DNA of 64,000 nt from Collinsella sp. zg1085 (GTDB lineage: Bacteria; Actinomycetota; Coriobacteriia; Coriobacteriales; Coriobacteriaceae), in the NCBI RefSeq assembly GCF_018889955.1, contig NZ_CP076545.1:682001-746000 (forward strand). Direction: 5' to 3'. Under the pieces are notes generated by a model. The model was not told the origin of the DNA, searched no databases, and saw only the letters and a program-made list of their open reading frames with translations. Position 1 is the first letter of the stretch. Every line of letters starts with the position of its first letter. Positions 51,205 to 60,364 of this stretch are shown here, one piece after another. A program made the position numbers and the translations under genes.

Positions 51205-54200
51205 ATGCCTACCTTAGTTTCTACCAAACGGTGGACGGTTGCTCCACACCACCCTGAGCTTGAAGCACATCTTGCTCATCAGCTCCACGTTGCCCCGCTG
51301 GTGGCGCGCGTGATGATTGCACAAGGTATAAGAAGTGTTGAGGCGGGGCGCGCCTTCTTAACCCCCTCACTTGAACGTGATTGGGCAGACCCCTTTATTA
51401 TCCCTGGCATGACCGAGGTTGTTAGCCGCTTAGAACAAGCACTGCATCTACACCAGACGATTGCGGTTTTTGGCGATTTTGACGTTGATGGTATTACCTC
51501 AACCTGCCTGTTAACTGAGGCGCTGCGTGCGCTTGGAGCAACCGTTCACCCCTTTATTCCTCGGCGCAAAGACGAGGGCTACGGCATGAGCAAAGAAGCG
51601 CTCGATCGCGTGATTGCTTGTTGCTCGCCTGATGTGGTGGTGACGGTTGATAATGGTATTGCAGCCAAGCACGAGGCTCCGTATCTTCTTAATCAAGGTA
51701 TCGATTTAGTAGTAACTGACCACCATGAGCCGTCAAACCTAGTGCCTGTCGGTGTTCCTATTGCTAATCCTAAGTTTGAGTCCACCGGTCCCTCGCGTGA
51801 GCTTGCTGGCGCGGGGGTAGCACTTAAAGTGGTGCATGGTTTGGGCATGCGTTTAGGTGCGCCTCATCTCTGGAAGCGCTATACAGAAGTTGCAGCGCTT
51901 GGCACCGTGGCGGATATGATGCAGCTTACGCCTGAGAATCGCGCTCTTGTTGCAGATGGAATTGCATGCATGCGCACGACATCACGCCCTGGTTTTATCG
52001 CGCTGGCAGCGCTAAGCAATACCGACCTGTCTGCCATTACCACCGAGTCACTCTCGTTTTCGCTCATTCCGCGTCTCAATGCTGCAGGACGTATGTCTGA
52101 CCCGGCACTCGCGTTATCACTGCTTATGGAGACAGACCCGGTATACGCTGGCAAGCTTGCCTCTGAGCTTGAGGCTATCAACCAAGAGCGCCGCGCTATT
52201 GAGGCTGCGCTTACCGAAGATGCTATTCGCTCTGCCGAGTCAGACTTTGATGGGGGTTTATCCCTTGTGGTGGCTGGTGAAGGCTGGCATGAAGGTGTTA
52301 AAGGTATTGTCGCCAGTCGTTTAGCACATCGCTTTCACGTGCCATCAATTTTGTTCTCAATTGAAGATGGGCAGGCGCGCGGAAGTGGTCGCTCGGTTGG
52401 AAACATCAATCTATTTGATGCGGTTGGCCAATGCTCCGATGTGCTGACGCGTTTTGGAGGGCATGCGGGTGCGGTTGGGCTTACCTGTCCTGCAGATAAG
52501 GTACCGGCATTTCGTCATCGACTCAATGAGGTTTTATCTACCTTTTCGCCTGATGACTTTGAAGACCGAGGAGAAATTGCTGGTACGGCTCAGCTGAGTG
52601 AGCTCACCATTGAGACTATCAAACAGCTGTCGTTACTTGAGCCCTTTGGGCAGGGAAACCCGGTTCCTCTGTTTGCAATAACAGGTGTCACCATGTCTGA
52701 TAGGGCGGCGGTGGGCAAAACTGCCGAGCACCTGCGCTTTACTGCAACAGATGGACGCTCTGGCGTGTCTGCCATTATGTTTCGAGCACCCCAGATTCAA
52801 GATATGCTGAGCTATGATGGTGCACTTGATGTGGTGTGTAGTGTTATTGCAGAAACGTGGCAGGGGCGATGCAAACCCAAGCTCATGGTTCGTGACATCT
52901 TAGTACCAGATAGGTTAATCGCGCCTGCTGAGAACGGCTCAACCAGCACAGATGAGGCAGACGAGGCTTGTCCAGCGCTCATGGCATCGTGTACGCGTGC
53001 TACTGCGCTACCTGTGGCGGAGCCTCTTGCAGATGAGCGTCGTTATCGCATGCAACAGTTGTCGTATGAGGAGCTCTCGCGAAGCCTTATTCATGCAGTG
53101 ATTGGGAGCTCAGCGCCACATGCGGCGCAACTTGAGGCTTTGCAGGCGCTTGCAGATGGTCAACACGTGCTCAGTGTCATGGGAACCGGACGCGGCAAAT
53201 CCTTGATTTTTCAGGTTCATGCAGCACGAGAGGCATTGCTGCGCCATCGTGCGAGTATCTTTGTGTATCCCTTGCGTGCCCTTGTTGCAGACCAGGCGAT
53301 GCAGCTTAAAAGGACTGCGGCAAAGCTTGGTTTGCATATTGCGGTGCTCACCGGTGAAAGCTCACCGTCCGAGCGTCAGCGCCTCTATGCCGATTTGTCA
53401 CGCGGTACACTTGATGTTGTTATGACCACACCAGAATATCTGGCACTTCATAGTCATGCCTTTGCTGTAACAGGGCGTGTTGCGTTTGTAGCATTTGATG
53501 AAATTCACCATATTACTGAGGCAGATAGTGGCACTCGCAGCGCCTATGGCGAGCTTGCACGCATCTACGCGGAGCTTCAGGAGCCACAAATTCTTGCCTG
53601 CACCGCCACGGCAACGCCTGCGTGTATGACAGCGCTTGGCAAACTTCCGCTACATCTGCGTTATATCACCGACGAAACCGTACGCAATAATTTGTGCATA
53701 GATGATGATCGAGACCTTGTGCATCGTGACAATCGCTTGGTGTCGGTGGTTGCAACGGGGGAGCAGTGCGTGGTGTACGTGAACGCACGCGAGCAAAGTG
53801 TTGCACTGGTGAGAACCTTGCGCCGTCGGGTATCGGCGCTTGCTCATAAAATTGCCTACTATCATGCAGGCCTTACACGTGCGGAGCGTGCTCAGGTTGA
53901 AGCAGCCTTTCGTGCGGGCGACCTTTGCTGTATTGTCTCAACCTCAGCCTTTGGTGAGGGGGTTAACTTACCTGGTATTCGCCATGTCGTGCTCTATCAT
54001 ATGCCGTATTCAGAGATAGAGTTTAACCAGATGAGCGGACGCGCTGGGCGCGATGGGGAGACCGCGCATATCCATCTTATGTATTCGCCGCGTGACGCTC
54101 GCATCAACGAGCACATCTTATGGCTGCAAGCACCTGAGCGTGAGCGCTTGGTGGTGGTGTATCGGGCACTGAGAACCTTAGGGGCTCGTGTGTCGTCGTG

Positions 54201-54552
54201 CGAGGATGGTTTGCGCGCAGAAAATGAGAGCATTTTGGCACTATGTAAGCAGATTGATGGCAAGAATCTGGTTGATGAGCGCTTGATAGACCCAGCGCTT
54301 GGCATTTTTGAAGAGCTGGGGCTCCTGCAGGTTTATGAAACGCGAGGAGCGCGTGTTATTCAGCTTGCCGAAGCACCTCAACACGTCGATTTAATGCAGT
54401 CGATTCGCTACCTAGAGGGCCTTCGGGCGCGGCGCTCCTTTGAGGCATTTCGTACCTGGGCGCTTAAGGCCTCAGTCCGTGATATGCTAGCTCACGTCAA
54501 TAGACCATTGCTTCCGAGCTTTCCCGAAGGAGGGCGTTTCGATGAGTGCTGA
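51205..54552 (+). CDS. recJ: RecJ exonuclease fused to a RecQ-like helicase
   Basis: 1115 aa, twice the usual RecJ. Residues 1-580 are RecJ: DHH motifs VFGDFDVDGI, VTVDNGI and VTDHHEP, then the DHHA1 motif FGGHAGAVGL and the OB domain. From about residue 620 follows an SF2 helicase: Walker A MGTGRGKS, FVYPLRALVADQA, DEIHHI, CTATATP, STSAFGEGVNLPG and QMSGRAGRDG. A RecQ zinc/HRDC end is not obvious. It should combine unwinding with 5'-3' ssDNA digestion. ATG 51205 chosen because the promoter lies upstream. Overlaps rel by 11 bp. Confidence 0.88.
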   Translation: MPTLVSTKRWTVAPHHPELEAHLAHQLHVAPLVARVMIAQGIRSVEAGRAFLTPSLERDWADPFIIPGMTEVVSRLEQALHLHQTIAVFGDFDVDGITSTCLLTEALRALGATVHPFIPRRKDEGYGMSKEALDRVIACCSPDVVVTVDNGIAAKHEAPYLLNQGIDLVVTDHHEPSNLVPVGVPIANPKFESTGPSRELAGAGVALKVVHGLGMRLGAPHLWKRYTEVAALGTVADMMQLTPENRALVADGIACMRTTSRPGFIALAALSNTDLSAITTESLSFSLIPRLNAAGRMSDPALALSLLMETDPVYAGKLASELEAINQERRAIEAALTEDAIRSAESDFDGGLSLVVAGEGWHEGVKGIVASRLAHRFHVPSILFSIEDGQARGSGRSVGNINLFDAVGQCSDVLTRFGGHAGAVGLTCPADKVPAFRHRLNEVLSTFSPDDFEDRGEIAGTAQLSELTIETIKQLSLLEPFGQGNPVPLFAITGVTMSDRAAVGKTAEHLRFTATDGRSGVSAIMFRAPQIQDMLSYDGALDVVCSVIAETWQGRCKPKLMVRDILVPDRLIAPAENGSTSTDEADEACPALMASCTRATALPVAEPLADERRYRMQQLSYEELSRSLIHAVIGSSAPHAAQLEALQALADGQHVLSVMGTGRGKSLIFQVHAAREALLRHRASIFVYPLRALVADQAMQLKRTAAKLGLHIAVLTGESSPSERQRLYADLSRGTLDVVMTTPEYLALHSHAFAVTGRVAFVAFDEIHHITEADSGTRSAYGELARIYAELQEPQILACTATATPACMTALGKLPLHLRYITDETVRNNLCIDDDRDLVHRDNRLVSVVATGEQCVVYVNAREQSVALVRTLRRRVSALAHKIAYYHAGLTRAERAQVEAAFRAGDLCCIVSTSAFGEGVNLPGIRHVVLYHMPYSEIEFNQMSGRAGRDGETAHIHLMYSPRDARINEHILWLQAPERERLVVVYRALRTLGARVSSCEDGLRAENESILALCKQIDGKNLVDERLIDPALGIFEELGLLQVYETRGARVIQLAEAPQHVDLMQSIRYLEGLRARRSFEAFRTWALKASVRDMLAHVNRPLLPSFPEGGRFDEC

Positions 54553-56929
54553 TGTTCACAATCCAAAAAAAGCGCGCGATTATATTGCCAATGACACGCC
54601 ACTCACCCCCTCAGAACATATGGTGTATTATCGCACAGCATCTGATTTACCGCCTGAGATTTGTGCTGATCGCTGGGATGTGCTCAGGGGGCTTTGCAGC
54701 AAGTATATGAGTACGGCAGACGCTTCTGGGGTTGAAAAAGCGTATTGCTTTGCTGCAGAAAAGCACGCTGACCAGCGTCGGCGCTCTGGCGAGCTCTATA
54801 TCAACCACCCCATTGAGGTAGGCATTATCTTAGCCGAGCTCAAAATGGACCGCGATGTTGTCTGCGCTGCGCTTTTACACGATACCGTTGAAGATACTTC
54901 AACCTCGCTTGACGATGTTTCTGCAATTTTTGGTACAACGGTTTCTGAGCTTGTTGATGGCGTTACCAAGCTAACCAATATTGAAGTTGACAGTATGGAT
55001 GCCAAGCAGGCACTCAATTTGCGCAAGATGTTTTTGGCTATGAGTCGCGATATTCGCGTGGTGATTGTCAAACTTGCAGACCGCTTGCACAATATGCGCA
55101 CGCTCGCTGCGCTTCGCGAGGACCGTCGCCTCTTTAAGGCGCGCGAAACCATGGACGTGTACGCACCGTTGGCTGACCGTCTGGGCATTTCCTCAATGAA
55201 ATGGGAACTTGAGGATTTGTCGTTTTTCTATCTTGAGCCTCAAGCCTATCAGCGTATTGCGCGTATGGTTTCTGAAAGTCGTGAGGCACGCGAACGCTTT
55301 TTAGCAGAAACCATTAAAGCCCTAGATGATGAGCTAAAAGATGCTCGCCTGAGCGGCTATCAAATCAATGGGCGCTCAAAACACTACTGGTCTATCTATC
55401 AAAAGATGCAGCGTAAGGGAAAAGAGTTCTCAGAGATTTATGACTTGGTTGCCTTGCGTGTGATAACCAATTCAGTAGGGGATTGTTATTCGGTTTTGGG
55501 AGCGGTGCACTCCATTTGGCATCCTATGCCTGGTCGCTTCAAAGACTATATTGCCATGCCCAAGTTTAATAACTACCAGAGCTTGCATACCACGGTTATC
55601 GGCCCCACGGCTCGTCCGCTTGAGATTCAAATTCGCACGTATGAGATGCATGAACAGGCAGAATATGGTATTGCAGCACACTGGCTGTACAAGCGCTCTG
55701 GTGGCTCGCAGGCGCACAAACCCGCTGATGCTCAGCGCCTTGATGATCAGATTACTATGCTTAAGCGCTCACTTGACTGGGCCATATCTGATGAGATTGA
55801 AAACCCCAAGGAGTTTTTGCATACCCTCAAGGTTGACCTGTTTGACCAGGAGATTTTTGTTTTTACTCCTAAAGGCGAGGTAATGAATCTACGCGCTGGC
55901 TCAACGCCGCTTGATTTTGCCTATGCAGTTCACACTGAGGTGGGCAATCATTGCGTTGGTGCAAAGGTAAATGGGGCAGTGGCACCGCTTTCGCATGAGT
56001 TAAACATGGGTGACCGTGTTGAGATTTTAACCAATAAGGCAGCAAAGCCCTCGCGTGACTGGTTCTCGATTGTAAGAACACCAAGCGCGCGTTCAAAAAT
56101 TAAGCGCTACTTTACCGCGGCAACAAAAGATGATGACGCTGCTCTTGGTCGTGATGCCTTGGCAAAAGACTTGCGCAAGCGCGGTTATGGCATCTCAACT
56201 CAGCGCACTACGCGCGCTCTTGCCTCAATTGCCACTCAGCTTAATTTTCGCCATATAGACGATTTGTTTGCCGTGCTTGGCGCAGGAAAGCTGGCTGTTC
56301 GGGCAATTGGTAATAAGGTTGAAGCAATTCTTGACCCAAAGCCAGAAGATACCAAGCAAAACCCCGCCTCAACTGAAGAAATTGTCGAAGCGGCAAAGCG
56401 ACAGGTAAGAGGTAGCAATCGCAAACCACGCAATACGAGCCGGCCGGGAAGCTCGGGCGTGGTGGTTTCTGGCGTTGAGGGCGATATGCTGGTGCGTCTT
56501 GCTCACTGCTGCAATCCGGTTTCGGGGGATGATATTGTAGGCTTTATCACACGTGGACGCGGTGTATCGGTTCACCGAGCTAACTGCCCCAATGTTGCCG
56601 ATTTACAGAAAAACCCCGAGCGTATGATTGGGGTTGAGTGGGATGGTGCGGCAGATGCACTCTTTAAGGTTGAGATTGTCATTGAAGGTCTCGACCGCAT
56701 GGGGCTGCTTAAAGATGTCACGATTGCCATTGGTGATGGAGGTGGCAATATCTTGAGCGCTTCAACTTCAACCAATCGTGAGGGAATTGCAAACCTGCGT
56801 TTCTTAATTGAGATTTCTGACGCGAGTGGTCTTGACCCTTTATTGGCACATATCAGCAACGTTGATTCTGTCTATGATGCCCGTCGCATTATGCCAGGTG
56901 AAGGCGCGCGTCAGATGCGCCGGCGTTGA
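54542..56929 (+). CDS. rel: Bifunctional (p)ppGpp synthetase/hydrolase Rel
   Basis: 795 aa, full-length RSH. HD hydrolase domain (YINHPIEVGIIL, CAALLHDTVEDT), synthetase domain with GRSKHYWSIYQKM, EIYDLVALRVI and GRFKDYIAMPK (RxKD, the bifunctional form), TGS domain (FVFTPKGEVMNLRAGSTPLDFAY), conserved-Cys domain (HCCNPVSGDDIVGFI, RANCPN) and ACT domain at the end. It controls the stringent response. GAGG-rich site inside recJ, with 11-bp overlap. Confidence 0.95.
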   Translation: MSADVHNPKKARDYIANDTPLTPSEHMVYYRTASDLPPEICADRWDVLRGLCSKYMSTADASGVEKAYCFAAEKHADQRRRSGELYINHPIEVGIILAELKMDRDVVCAALLHDTVEDTSTSLDDVSAIFGTTVSELVDGVTKLTNIEVDSMDAKQALNLRKMFLAMSRDIRVVIVKLADRLHNMRTLAALREDRRLFKARETMDVYAPLADRLGISSMKWELEDLSFFYLEPQAYQRIARMVSESREARERFLAETIKALDDELKDARLSGYQINGRSKHYWSIYQKMQRKGKEFSEIYDLVALRVITNSVGDCYSVLGAVHSIWHPMPGRFKDYIAMPKFNNYQSLHTTVIGPTARPLEIQIRTYEMHEQAEYGIAAHWLYKRSGGSQAHKPADAQRLDDQITMLKRSLDWAISDEIENPKEFLHTLKVDLFDQEIFVFTPKGEVMNLRAGSTPLDFAYAVHTEVGNHCVGAKVNGAVAPLSHELNMGDRVEILTNKAAKPSRDWFSIVRTPSARSKIKRYFTAATKDDDAALGRDALAKDLRKRGYGISTQRTTRALASIATQLNFRHIDDLFAVLGAGKLAVRAIGNKVEAILDPKPEDTKQNPASTEEIVEAAKRQVRGSNRKPRNTSRPGSSGVVVSGVEGDMLVRLAHCCNPVSGDDIVGFITRGRGVSVHRANCPNVADLQKNPERMIGVEWDGAADALFKVEIVIEGLDRMGLLKDVTIAIGDGGGNILSASTSTNREGIANLRFLIEISDASGLDPLLAHISNVDSVYDARRIMPGEGARQMRRR

Positions 56930-56937
56930 TAGCTTGA

Positions 56938-57077
56938 GTTGAGTTCTACCTTAATGAGCTGAGTTTTACCTTGATAGGCTCAGCTTTACCGCGATAGGCT
57001 GAGCCCTAGCTTGATACGCTCAGCTTAACCGCGATGAGTTGCACCCTAGCTTCACAAGCTCAGCGTTACCACGCCAT
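56938..57077. repeat. Seven degenerate 20-bp tandem repeats after rel
   Basis: Units start at 56938, 56958, 56978, 56998, 57018, 57038 and 57058, all exactly 20 bp. Even units begin GCTGAG or GTTGC, odd ones GCTCAGC, so alternate units form a 40-bp period. GCTGAG is complementary to CTCAGC, so neighbouring units can pair in RNA. No reading frame, no spacer: not a CRISPR. Confidence 0.8.
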
Positions 57078-57332
57078 ACCACACGCTTAAAAACATAATC
57101 CTTGCGAGCGCCTCAATCGAGGTGCTCAAGCATTGCTATGCATTAAGCATGTGTATTGTCTCAACCGTTTATCGGGAAAACCTAACCGTTTATTGGACTG
57201 CCTTTCCTTCGGTCGATGCCTCATAGCTTGCCTCAAATAAGTCCCGTATTGTCTAAGTAGTGAAAACCTGCGTGAGATATTTACGCGGTAAGACGGGTGC
57301 TGCGAGGCATCCATGTTTGAAGGGGGGACGAC
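57078..57332. other. Control region upstream of the APC transporter
   Basis: No gene. A 9-bp stem GAGCGCCTC-AATC-GAGGTGCTC (57107-57128) is followed by paired direct repeats (57163-57196). A weak -10 TATTGT lies near 57248. GGGGGG precedes the start codon. Confidence 0.5.
57163..57196 (+). promoter_or_regulatory. Direct repeats, candidate LytTR operator
   Basis: AACCGTTTATCGG (57163-57175) and AACCGTTTATTGG (57184-57196) are 21 bp apart centre to centre, i.e. two helical turns. LytTR regulators bind two 9-bp direct repeats 12-13 bp apart, exactly this geometry, and a LytTR regulator is encoded 4.6 kb downstream. ACCGTTTA recurs inverted at 60314-60321, before the sensor kinase gene. Confidence 0.55.
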
Positions 57333-58796
57333 ATGGCAGAGACGCATGCCGGACCACAGGCTGCCCAAGGAGGTATGAAGAAAACCCTATCGCTATGGAA
57401 TTTCTTCACCATCGGCTTTGGCGCCATTATTGGTACGGGCTGGGTACTCCAGGTAGGAGACTGGATTGTAGTTGGCGGCGGTCCTGTCCCAGCTATGATT
57501 GCGTTCTTGCTGGGCGCGCTGTTCTTGGTGCCCATCGGTGCCGTATTTGGCGAGCTTACTGCTGCTATTCCTATCTCGGGCGGTATTGTTGAGTACGTAG
57601 ACCGCACCTTTGGTCGCATTCCGTCGTTTGTAACGGGCTGGCTGCTGGCTTTAGGTAACGGCATTTTGTGCCCTTGGGAAGCAATTGCTATCTCAACGCT
57701 TGTTTCTGACATGTTTGGCACAATTCCTGGTCTTGAGTTTTTGCGCTCTGTTGAGCTCTATGAGATTTTGGGTGCAAAGGTGTATTTGTTCCCCACCATC
57801 ATCTCGCTAGCATTTGCGGTATACGTTATCTTCCTAAACTTCAAGGGCGCATCATCTGCAGCTAAGCTTCAGGCCTTCCTTACCAAAGCCTTGCTTTGCG
57901 GTATGTTACTTGCTATGGGTATTTCGCTCTTTACCGGCTCACCGATGCATGCGCTGCATAACGGCGAGATTTTCTCTCAGGTTGCAAATGCTGGTGGCGG
58001 TGTTGCAGCAACGGGTGCCGATAACATCTTTGGCGGCATCATGGGTGTATTGCTGCTCACGCCGTTCTTCTACGCTGGCTTTGATACCATTCCGCAGCAG
58101 GCAGAAGAGGCAGCAGAAGGTCTTAACTGGAACAAGTTTGGCAAAATTATTACGCTTGCCTTGCTTGCATCTGGTGGCTTCTACATGATTTGCATCTATT
58201 CATTTGGCACCATCCTTGACTGGCACACCTTTGTTGAGTCACCGGTGCCTGCTCTTGCATGCTTGAAGAACATTAACTTCTTCTTCTATCTCATCATGCT
58301 TACTATCGCAACGCTTGGTCCTATGGGTCCTATGAACTCGTTCTATGGCGCTACCAGCCGTATTATGCTTGCTATGAGCCGCAAAGGTCAGCTCCCAGCT
58401 CAGTTTGCCGAGGTTGACGAAAAGTCCGGTGCACCTAAGCTGGCCTGCATTGTTCTTGCCATTATTACTTTGGTTGGCCCCTTTATGGGCAAGAACATGC
58501 TTATTCCGCTCACTAAGGTATCGGCGCTTGCCTTCATCTTCTCATGCACGATGGTTTCTTTGGCCTGCTTTAAGATGCGTTTCTCAGAGCCCGACCTTCC
58601 GCGCCCCTATAAGGTGCCGGGCGGCAAGTTTGGTATCTTCCTCGCAATTCTTGCTGGTCTTATCATCATTGCTCTGATTGTATTCCCCATCACAGCTGAA
58701 TCGCTTGACTTCACAGGTTGGGTCATTGTTTTGGGCTGGCTGGTCTTGGGCTTTGTGCTGCTCTTTGCAACGTCTGCCATGAAAAAGACGGCATAA
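57333..58796 (+). CDS. APC-superfamily amino acid permease
   Basis: 487 aa, about 12 helices. FFTIGFGAIIGTGWV is the TM1 glycine-rich motif; GALFLVPIGAVFGELTAAIPISGGIVEYVDRTFG and FYAGFDTIPQQAEEA belong to the glutamate/GABA-antiporter-like APC branch. Cytoplasmic-membrane amino acid carrier. It is 117 bp before an amidohydrolase and likely forms a unit with it, under LytTR control. Confidence 0.87.
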   Translation: MAETHAGPQAAQGGMKKTLSLWNFFTIGFGAIIGTGWVLQVGDWIVVGGGPVPAMIAFLLGALFLVPIGAVFGELTAAIPISGGIVEYVDRTFGRIPSFVTGWLLALGNGILCPWEAIAISTLVSDMFGTIPGLEFLRSVELYEILGAKVYLFPTIISLAFAVYVIFLNFKGASSAAKLQAFLTKALLCGMLLAMGISLFTGSPMHALHNGEIFSQVANAGGGVAATGADNIFGGIMGVLLLTPFFYAGFDTIPQQAEEAAEGLNWNKFGKIITLALLASGGFYMICIYSFGTILDWHTFVESPVPALACLKNINFFFYLIMLTIATLGPMGPMNSFYGATSRIMLAMSRKGQLPAQFAEVDEKSGAPKLACIVLAIITLVGPFMGKNMLIPLTKVSALAFIFSCTMVSLACFKMRFSEPDLPRPYKVPGGKFGIFLAILAGLIIIALIVFPITAESLDFTGWVIVLGWLVLGFVLLFATSAMKKTA

Positions 58797-58913
58797 GCAG
58801 GTTTGTTTCTATCCGCGTCTACGTGACTTGTTGTCACATTGGTTTGTTAAAGAACTCGGGATTAAATCTTAGAGGGAGATTTAGACCGAGCAATTGGATC
58901 CAAAGGAGGAGCC

Positions 58914-60200
58914 ATGGGTAAGAAGTATGCAATTGTTGGTGGTAAGCTGGTCGATGGTACTGGTACAACACCGGTAGAGGATTCGCTGGTACTTGTTGGC
59001 GAAGATGGTAAGATTGAATATGCCGGCAAGCGCGAAGATGTTCCTGCAGATGGTGGCTATGAGGTTATTGATGCAACAGGCAAAACTGTTATGCCAGGTC
59101 TTATCGATACCCATCTTCACTTCTCAGGCAATCTTACCGACAACGACACCGACTGGGTTATGCAGCCGCTGCTCAACAAGCAGGCAGTTGCTGTTAAGCA
59201 GGCGTATGACTGCTTGACCCACGGTTTGACCACCGTATGCGAGATTGGTCGCTTTGGTGTAAATGTTCGCGATTGCATCAACGACGGCGTATTCAAAGGC
59301 CCTCGCGTATTTGCAACAGGTTTAGGTTTTTGCCGGGTAGCAGGGCACGGTGACTCGCATCACTGCAGCCAGCTTGAGAACAAAGAGTCTCACCCTTGGG
59401 GCGATCAGGTTGACGGTCCGTGGGATCTTCGCAAGGCTGTTCGTCGTCGTTTGCGCGAGGACGTTGACGCTATCAAGATTTGGGCTACCGGCGGCGGCAT
59501 CTGGCGCTGGGATTCTGGTCGCGACCAGCATTATTGCGCAGAAGAGATTAAGGCAGTTTGCGACGAGGCAAAGATGGTAGGCATTCCGGTATGGAGCCAC
59601 TCCTACAATTCACATGCTGCGGCCTATGATTCTGTCCGCTTTGGCTGCGAGCAGCTGATTCACGGCTTTGATATTGATGAGCGCACCATGGACCTCATGG
59701 CTGAGCAGGGCACCTTCTTTACGCCCACCATTGGCTTCTTGCCCACATGGTACTCAACCTATCCACCGGTCTATGTGCCAGAGATTCACGATAAGTTCCC
59801 CGGCGAGACCTTGGTAGAAAAAGAGCTTCAGCGCAATTATGACTGCCTGCGTGAAGCCAAGAAGCGCGGCGTAATCTTTACTATCGGTTCTGACTCCTTC
59901 TCATTTGTAACGCCGTATGGCTATGTCACCATCGACGAGATGTATGACTTTGTTGAGAAGGTTGGCATTTCTCCGCTTGAGACCATCACCTGCGCCACGC
60001 TCAACGGTGCCAAGATGGTTCACAAAGAGAACGAGTTTGGTTCACTTGAAGCTGGCAAGTGGGCAGACATCTTGGTGGTAAACGGTGACCCTGCATCCAA
60101 TATCCGTGACCTTACCCCCGATAACATGGACGTCATCATGAAGGAAGGCGACATTGTTATCTCTGGTACTTTCGGCGATGGCAATAAGTATTCTGCATAG
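58914..60200 (+). CDS. Metal-dependent amidohydrolase (prolidase/imidazolonepropionase-like)
   Basis: 428 aa TIM-barrel enzyme. HxH at strand 1 (GLIDTHLHFSG), the carboxylated Lys of IKIWATGGG, His of WSHSYNSHAA, His of LIHGFDID and Asp of TIGSDSFSF provide the binuclear metal site. The pattern resembles Xaa-Pro/Xaa-Arg dipeptidases of the amidohydrolase superfamily. With the adjacent permease it may hydrolyse an imported N-acyl amino acid or dipeptide. AAAGGAGG before ATG. Confidence 0.87.
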   Translation: MGKKYAIVGGKLVDGTGTTPVEDSLVLVGEDGKIEYAGKREDVPADGGYEVIDATGKTVMPGLIDTHLHFSGNLTDNDTDWVMQPLLNKQAVAVKQAYDCLTHGLTTVCEIGRFGVNVRDCINDGVFKGPRVFATGLGFCRVAGHGDSHHCSQLENKESHPWGDQVDGPWDLRKAVRRRLREDVDAIKIWATGGGIWRWDSGRDQHYCAEEIKAVCDEAKMVGIPVWSHSYNSHAAAYDSVRFGCEQLIHGFDIDERTMDLMAEQGTFFTPTIGFLPTWYSTYPPVYVPEIHDKFPGETLVEKELQRNYDCLREAKKRGVIFTIGSDSFSFVTPYGYVTIDEMYDFVEKVGISPLETITCATLNGAKMVHKENEFGSLEAGKWADILVVNGDPASNIRDLTPDNMDVIMKEGDIVISGTFGDGNKYSA

Positions 60201-60220
60201 TCGATAGAGCCCGTTTCTTT

Positions 60221-60256
60221 GCCCCCTGTCTCGGTTGTTGAGGCAGGGGGCTTTTG
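60221..60256 (+). terminator. Terminator after amidohydrolase
   Basis: GCCCCCTGTCT pairs with AGGCAGGGGGC (one G-U pair), then TTTTGC, 20 nt after the stop. Confidence 0.85.
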
Positions 60257-60287
60257 CATATATATGCCGCTTAGATTTCGCTCAACT

Positions 60288-60321
60288 ACCGCTCAGGGGT
60301 GAGGACAATTCGGTAAACGGT
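60288..60321. promoter_or_regulatory. ACCGCTCA and inverted ACCGTTTA upstream of lytS-like gene
   Basis: ACCGCTCA (60288-60295), identical to the E. coli BtsR half-site consensus, is followed by an inverted ACCGTTTA (60321-60314), the core of the repeats at 57163. Possible autoregulatory site. The orientation is not the usual direct repeat, so this is weaker than the 57163 site. Confidence 0.4.
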
Positions 60322-60364
60322 ACCGGTATATGATGGATATGCACACAGTTCTGGGGGAGGTCAT

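Noticed and set aside
56938-57077. CRISPR-like array
   Set aside because: Units are contiguous with no unique spacers, are degenerate, and there are no cas genes in the window.
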